NCBI GenBank assembly: GCA_041300525.1
Contig: JBGLNJ010000001.1
Location: 2,914,001-2,978,000, forward strand
Length of the DNA stretch: 64,000 nucleotides
Reading direction: 5' to 3'
Origin: JBGLNJ01 sp041300525
GTDB taxonomy: Bacteria; Chloroflexota; Anaerolineae; Fen-1058
Below the pieces are notes generated by a model, which worked only from the letters and a program-made list of their open reading frames with translations, did no database searches and was not told where the DNA came from. Shown one piece after another: positions 60,518 to 64,000 of the stretch (position 1 is its first letter; the number at the start of each line of letters is the position of its first letter). Made by a program: the position numbers and the translations under genes.

Positions 60518-60678
60518 GTGATTCTTATCCTCGTCATGTACGTCGCAGGCGGAGCGATTCTGACTGCGTTGTCCATTCCGTTGATTCAAAAACAGGTTCC
60601 CCGAATCCGTGGTGTGGCTTCCGCGTCCCGCAGACGCTTAACCATCCTGCCGTACTGGCTGGCTGGGCGGTGTGTTGA
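60518..60678 (+). pseudogene. SdpI-like membrane protein, N-terminal remnant with frameshift
   Basis: Frame 1 reads VILILVMYVAGGAILTALSI and PLIQKQVP. A one-base shift at the C-run then gives PNPWCGFRVPQTLNHPAVLA, the typical P-N-x-W-x-G-x-R-x-P-x-T-L signature of SdpI/DUF1648-type immunity-like membrane proteins. The frame then stops. Only the first helix and signature remain of a protein that is usually 100-200 aa or longer. Confidence 0.55.
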
Positions 60679-60703
60679 CTTTTGATAGCGAGTATGCTAA
60701 GAT
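60675..60703 (+). promoter_or_regulatory. Promoter of the PIN-TRAM/cysS/rlmB operon
   Basis: TTGACT (60675-60680), 17-bp spacer, TAAGAT (60698-60703). It would give a leader of roughly 190 nt before the start codon at 60901. Confidence 0.6.
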
Positions 60704-60841
60704 GCGAGCATATCATCTGGGACTCGGCCTATGCTATCACAGAGCGCGTTTTTGCCTGGTCTGATTTTTTAATTCATTCTTATCTTTCAAGATTACCCGG
60801 TGTTCACTCGACTGCGCTGTGGCAGCGGGTCTGTCGTCTCA

Positions 60842-60871
60842 GGTGAGTGTGTGTTCGCACTCGCCTTTTTT
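60842..60871 (+). terminator. Intrinsic terminator inside the leader, 30 bp before the PIN-TRAM gene
   Basis: GGTGAGTG / CACTCGCC 8-bp stem (one G-T pair), 8-base loop, then TTTTTT. Its position between a promoter and the start codon suggests attenuation, though it may simply end an upstream transcript. Confidence 0.7.
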
Positions 60872-60900
60872 ATTCGCACATTCATGCGAGGCCGTGTTCT

Positions 60901-61959
60901 ATGAGCATTGAATTCATCTTTCGTATCATTGGAATGTTGGTCCTGGCGTTGGTGGGCCTCACGACGGGGATCAGGGTAGCCAAGGCGGCCGAAGGCGACC
61001 CCGGATTGTACGCAACCGTGTTTGCGGCGGTCGGCGCGCTGATCGGATTGGTTGCCACGCCCTGGATCACCACCCGGCCTGTAGGAGCGTTGCGCAATCG
61101 CATCCGGCAGATGCCGGCGCAACAACTCATCGCCGGCGTCTTTGGGCTGACGTTAGGGTTGATCGTAGCACTCCTGGTGGCGTTTCCCTTATCGCTCTTG
61201 CCGGAGCCGTACCGCTACATCCTGCCGCTCGTCGTCGCGGTCCTGTTTTCCTACCTGGGTATCGCCGTGATGATCATACGCCAGCGGGATATTGTCAACG
61301 TGCTTGACGGGCGATTGTTCTTTCGGGGTGGCGAAGCGACGGTTCCGCCCTCGCACGAGGAACGTTTTGTGCTGTTGGACACGAGCGTCATCATTGACGG
61401 CCGTATTGCCGATGTGGGCCACACTGGGTTCATCATGGGGACGATGCTCGTGCCGCGCTTTGTGCTCAATGAACTCCAGCACATCGCCGACTCTTCCGAC
61501 ATGCTTCGCCGCAATCGGGGCCGGCGCGGACTGGACATTCTCAACAAGCTGCAAAAGGATTCCCTCACACCCGTCCGCATCACCGACATGGATGTGGAAG
61601 AAGTGCACGAGGTGGATGAAAAGCTGATCATGTTGGCCCGGCAGCTGAGCTGTCCCATTCTCACCAATGATTATAACCTCAACCGTGTGGCCGAGTTGCA
61701 GGGTGTGCCGGTGCTCAATATCAACGAGCTGGCCAACGCTGTCAAGGCCGTCTTTTTGCCCGGCGAGACGTTGCGCATCAAGGTCATCCAGGACGGCAAA
61801 GAGACGGGACAAGGTGTGGCCTACCTGGACGACGGGACGATGGTCGTTATCGAGGATGGGCGTCGTTACATGAGCCAGACGCTCACCGTGATGGTGACCA
61901 AAGTTTTGCAGACGGCTGCCGGCCGGATGATTTTCGCCAGGCCGGAGAACGGAAACTGA
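60901..61959 (+). CDS. PIN-TRAM domain membrane protein (YacL-like)
   Basis: A 352-aa protein: about four N-terminal helices (residues 5-25, 38-62, 80-105, 108-128), then a PIN nuclease-fold domain with the acidic residues in LLDTSVIIDGRIADV, LNELQ and TNDYNLNRVA, and a C-terminal TRAM domain (GQGVAYLDDGTMVVIEDGRR). YacL-type proteins are thought to be membrane-linked ribonucleases. The ATG at 60901 is the natural start (MSIEFIFRII). The gene is followed 13 bp later by cysS, an arrangement often seen with the yacL/ispD/cysS neighbourhood. Confidence 0.9.
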   Translation: MSIEFIFRIIGMLVLALVGLTTGIRVAKAAEGDPGLYATVFAAVGALIGLVATPWITTRPVGALRNRIRQMPAQQLIAGVFGLTLGLIVALLVAFPLSLLPEPYRYILPLVVAVLFSYLGIAVMIIRQRDIVNVLDGRLFFRGGEATVPPSHEERFVLLDTSVIIDGRIADVGHTGFIMGTMLVPRFVLNELQHIADSSDMLRRNRGRRGLDILNKLQKDSLTPVRITDMDVEEVHEVDEKLIMLARQLSCPILTNDYNLNRVAELQGVPVLNINELANAVKAVFLPGETLRIKVIQDGKETGQGVAYLDDGTMVVIEDGRRYMSQTLTVMVTKVLQTAAGRMIFARPENGN

Positions 61960-61972
61960 TGCAGGGAACCCC

Positions 61973-63415
61973 ATGACCCTTCAAGTCTATAATACCCTGA
62001 CTCGCCGGAAGGTGACCTTTGTTCCGCTGCAAGAGGGCTGCGTGACGATGTACGTCTGCGGGCCGACGGTGTACGACCACGCGCATATCGGCCACGCCAA
62101 GCTGTATGTCTCGATGGATGTGATTGTCCGCTATTTGCGCTTCAAGGGGCTGCGCGTGCGCTACGTCCAGAACATCACCGACGTGGGGCATTTGCTGGAC
62201 ACGGGCGAAGACCGTATCCTCAAAGGGGCCGCGCGCGAGCGCATCGAGCCGATGGAACTGGTCGAAACCTACATGCGCGCATACTTTGCGGACATGGACG
62301 CGCTGGGCGTGATGCGGCCTGACATTTCACCGCGCGCCAGCGCGCACATTCTTGAGCAAATCGAGATCGCCCAGGCCCTGATCGCGCGGGGACTGGCCTA
62401 CGAGGTTAACGGCTCGGTCTATTTTGACGTGACCCAGTGGCCGGAGTATGGCAAGCTGTCCGGACGCAAAGTCGAAGAGCTAGAAGAAGGCGCGCGGGTA
62501 GCTGTGCGTGACGAGAAGCATCACCCGGCCGATTTTGCGTTGTGGAAAAAGGCCGAGCCGGGACACATCTTGCGATGGACCAGCCCGTGGGGTGTGGGCT
62601 TTCCCGGTTGGCACATTGAATGTACAGCGATGGCTATAAAGTACCTCGGCCCGACGTTCGACATCCACGGCGGCGGGCTGGAAAACATCTTTCCCCACAA
62701 CGAGTGCGAGATCGCTCAGAGCGAAGCATGGACGGGCAAGCCGTTCGCGCGGTATTGGCTGCTGGCAGGGTCGCTCACGATTGATGGCGTCAAGATGTCC
62801 AAGAGCCTGGGCAATTTTGTCACCCTCCAGGCTGCGCTCAAAAAGCATCGCGCCGAGGCGATTCGTTTCTTTATCCTATCCAGCCACTACCGCAATCCGG
62901 TGGACTATAGCGTCGAAGCGTTGGAGGCCGCCGAGGCAGGGTTGACGCGGCTGCTTGGCCCGCTGGCGCTCGTTCGCGAGTTCATACGCACCGCGCCGGT
63001 CGGCCAGGCGGATGCCGACGTGATCGAGCTGTTGGACAATCAGCGCGAGCGGTTCACCGACGCGATGGACGACGACTTTAACACGCCGGTTGCGCTGGCG
63101 GTGTTGTTCGACCTGACGACAGAAGTCAACAAGCTGCTCAACTCCAGCGCAACGCTGACGCGCGGGACGCTGGAGGCGATTGAGGGAACTTGTCAATCGT
63201 TGGGCGGTCGCGTGCTGGGCATTGTGCCAAACCAGATCCAGCAGGAGGCCAACTGGGAGCTGCTCGACGGGCTGGTCAAGCTGCTGATGGAGATGCGCGC
63301 CGAAGCGCGAAAGGCGAAGGACTATTTGCGCGCGGACGAGATTCGCGACCGTTTGGCAGCGTTGGGCGTGGCCCTGGAAGATCGTGTGGACGGCACGACG
63401 TGGCGGCTCCGCTGA
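61973..63415 (+). CDS. cysS: Cysteinyl-tRNA synthetase
   Basis: A 480-aa class I synthetase. The zinc ligands are Cys29 (VCGPTVYD), Cys and His in GWHIECTAMA, and NECEIAQSE. The HIGH motif is HIGH at 38-41, KMSKS is intact (GVKMSKSLGNF), and the C-terminal anticodon-binding helical region ends KAKDYLRADEIRDRLAALGV. Full length. It sits between the PIN-TRAM gene and the rRNA methyltransferase gene, the common bacterial order cysS-rlmB. Confidence 0.95.
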   Translation: MTLQVYNTLTRRKVTFVPLQEGCVTMYVCGPTVYDHAHIGHAKLYVSMDVIVRYLRFKGLRVRYVQNITDVGHLLDTGEDRILKGAARERIEPMELVETYMRAYFADMDALGVMRPDISPRASAHILEQIEIAQALIARGLAYEVNGSVYFDVTQWPEYGKLSGRKVEELEEGARVAVRDEKHHPADFALWKKAEPGHILRWTSPWGVGFPGWHIECTAMAIKYLGPTFDIHGGGLENIFPHNECEIAQSEAWTGKPFARYWLLAGSLTIDGVKMSKSLGNFVTLQAALKKHRAEAIRFFILSSHYRNPVDYSVEALEAAEAGLTRLLGPLALVREFIRTAPVGQADADVIELLDNQRERFTDAMDDDFNTPVALAVLFDLTTEVNKLLNSSATLTRGTLEAIEGTCQSLGGRVLGIVPNQIQQEANWELLDGLVKLLMEMRAEARKAKDYLRADEIRDRLAALGVALEDRVDGTTWRLR

Positions 63416-63455
63416 TTGTAGATTGAGAATGAACTCGCTCACAATCTAATCTAAA

Positions 63456-64000
63456 ATGAGAGAATTGATTTACGGTCGCAACGCGGTCTATGAGTGCTTG
63501 CGCGCCAAACGGCGCGAGGTATTCAAGCTGCTGGTGGCCGAAGGCGCGCAGGAAAAAGGCGTTTTGGCTCAAAGCCTCCAACTCGCCGCATCCTCCGGCA
63601 AGCGTATTCCCATCCAACGTGTGCCGCGCGCGCAGCTCGATCGGGTCAGCGAGGGACATCAAGGCGTGGTAGCCGAAGTGAGCGGCTATCCCTATGCCGC
63701 GCTCGACGACCTCCTCAGCCGACTGACGCGCCCACCTTTGTTTCTCGTGCTCGACTGCGTGCAAGACCCGCAGAACCTGGGCGCACTGCTTCGCACAGCA
63801 GAAGCCGTTGGCGTGGAAGGCGTCGTCATCGCCAGGGATCGCGCGGCGGAGATCACGCCGGCGGTGGTGAATGTGTCGTCCGGCGCAACGGAACACTTGC
63901 AGATTGCGCAGGTCACGAACATTGCCCGCGCGCTGCAAACGCTGAAAAAGTCAAATGTCTGGGTCATCGGGCTGGAGGCTTCGCCTGCGCCAGGCGCGCA
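63456..64000 (+). CDS. rlmB: 23S rRNA (guanosine-2'-O)-methyltransferase, SpoU/TrmH family (partial)
   Basis: The first 181 codons of a SPOUT methyltransferase running off the window. MRELIYGRNAVYECLRAKRR is the substrate-binding N-terminal domain. The catalytic domain follows with LDCVQDPQNLGALLRTAEAV (motif 1, with the conserved Asn and Arg) and VNVSSGATEHLQIAQVTNI (motif 2 region). It modifies G2251 of 23S rRNA in the E. coli case. The third SPOUT motif lies beyond the end. The 40-bp gap to cysS holds a small fold-back (ATTGTAGATTGAGA / CACAATCTAATCT). Confidence 0.88.
   Translation, partial: MRELIYGRNAVYECLRAKRREVFKLLVAEGAQEKGVLAQSLQLAASSGKRIPIQRVPRAQLDRVSEGHQGVVAEVSGYPYAALDDLLSRLTRPPLFLVLDCVQDPQNLGALLRTAEAVGVEGVVIARDRAAEITPAVVNVSSGATEHLQIAQVTNIARALQTLKKSNVWVIGLEASPAPGA

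Noticed and set aside
60710..60900. T-box riboswitch for cysS
   Set aside because: The leader has a terminator, but the conserved T-box sequence (AGGGTGGNACCGCG) and the specifier stem are not present.

Overview
The window is GC-rich (roughly 60%) bacterial chromosome, most likely from a Chloroflexota (Anaerolineae-like) organism. That placement is inference. It rests on large multi-domain membrane glycosyltransferases, two exported proteins ending in the same short tail (LPL[IV]LR), a cyclase-AAA-TPR regulator, a TrpB2-type tryptophan synthase and abundant short degenerate repeats. No rRNA, tRNA, CRISPR array or phage module was seen.

Layout. 0-1.3 kb: pyruvate dehydrogenase E1 alpha and beta (minus strand). 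1.5-9.6 kb: a mosaic of broken genes (HDAC-family, membrane glycosyltransferase, response regulator) around one intact 1194-aa glycosyltransferase and an ABC exporter lacking its extreme N-terminus. 9.6-13.2 kb: M20 peptidase, then a restriction endonuclease with a C-terminally broken DNA methyltransferase. 13.2-18.7 kb: PAS/GAF sensor, EamA permease, BioD/DRTGG-like protein, winged-helix regulator with a membrane protein. 18.8-22.6 kb: three-gene NuoL/NuoN-like membrane cluster. 22.6-29.4 kb: GT4 glycosyltransferase, exported multi-domain protein, cyclase-AAA-TPR regulator. 29.3-36 kb: aromatic amino-acid locus, trpB2 convergent with aroQ, aroKB, aroC and an S41/AroE chimera. 36-38.8 kb: exported NHL-repeat protein. 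39.1-40.6 kb: two comM 3'-end fragments flanking a nucleotidyltransferase pair. 40.6-45.8 kb: sulfur locus (Rrf2 regulator, sulfonate-type ABC importer, cysK, cysE). 45.9-51.2 kb: phosphofructokinase remnant, tyrS, sppA, an acetyltransferase-like protein and a GT4. 51.2-55.6 kb: efflux-type ABC genes with two HlyD paralogues. 55.6-57.9 kb: URO-D-family protein, truncated katG, perR. 57.9-60.7 kb: transposon graveyard. 60.9-64 kb: PIN-TRAM protein, cysS, start of rlmB.

Two themes cut across the annotation. First, many loci (2557-2632, 3486-3548, 4673-4763, 23469-23545, 31581-31629, 32068-32107, 44192-44242, 48787-48863, 51664-51703, 54607-54662 and others) hold degenerate tandem arrays with an exact 7-bp or 8-bp period, and GC-rich palindromes occur alongside. 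Several lie inside genes, where they are translated in frame as extra peptide in otherwise recognisable proteins (AroB, AroC, AroQ, glycosyltransferases). Second, the number of genes cut mid-domain is very high. At least a dozen junctions join unrelated partial genes. Either this genome has undergone heavy repeat/IS-mediated deletion or the assembly contains joins. Read mapping over the junctions would decide.

Regulation visible in sequence includes a consensus sigma-70 promoter and a 26-bp dyad upstream of the Rrf2 gene, a consensus promoter overlapped by Fur/PerR-like boxes upstream of perR, divergent promoters at 18.75-18.82 kb, and a promoter-leader-terminator arrangement before the PIN-TRAM/cysS/rlmB operon that could be an attenuator.
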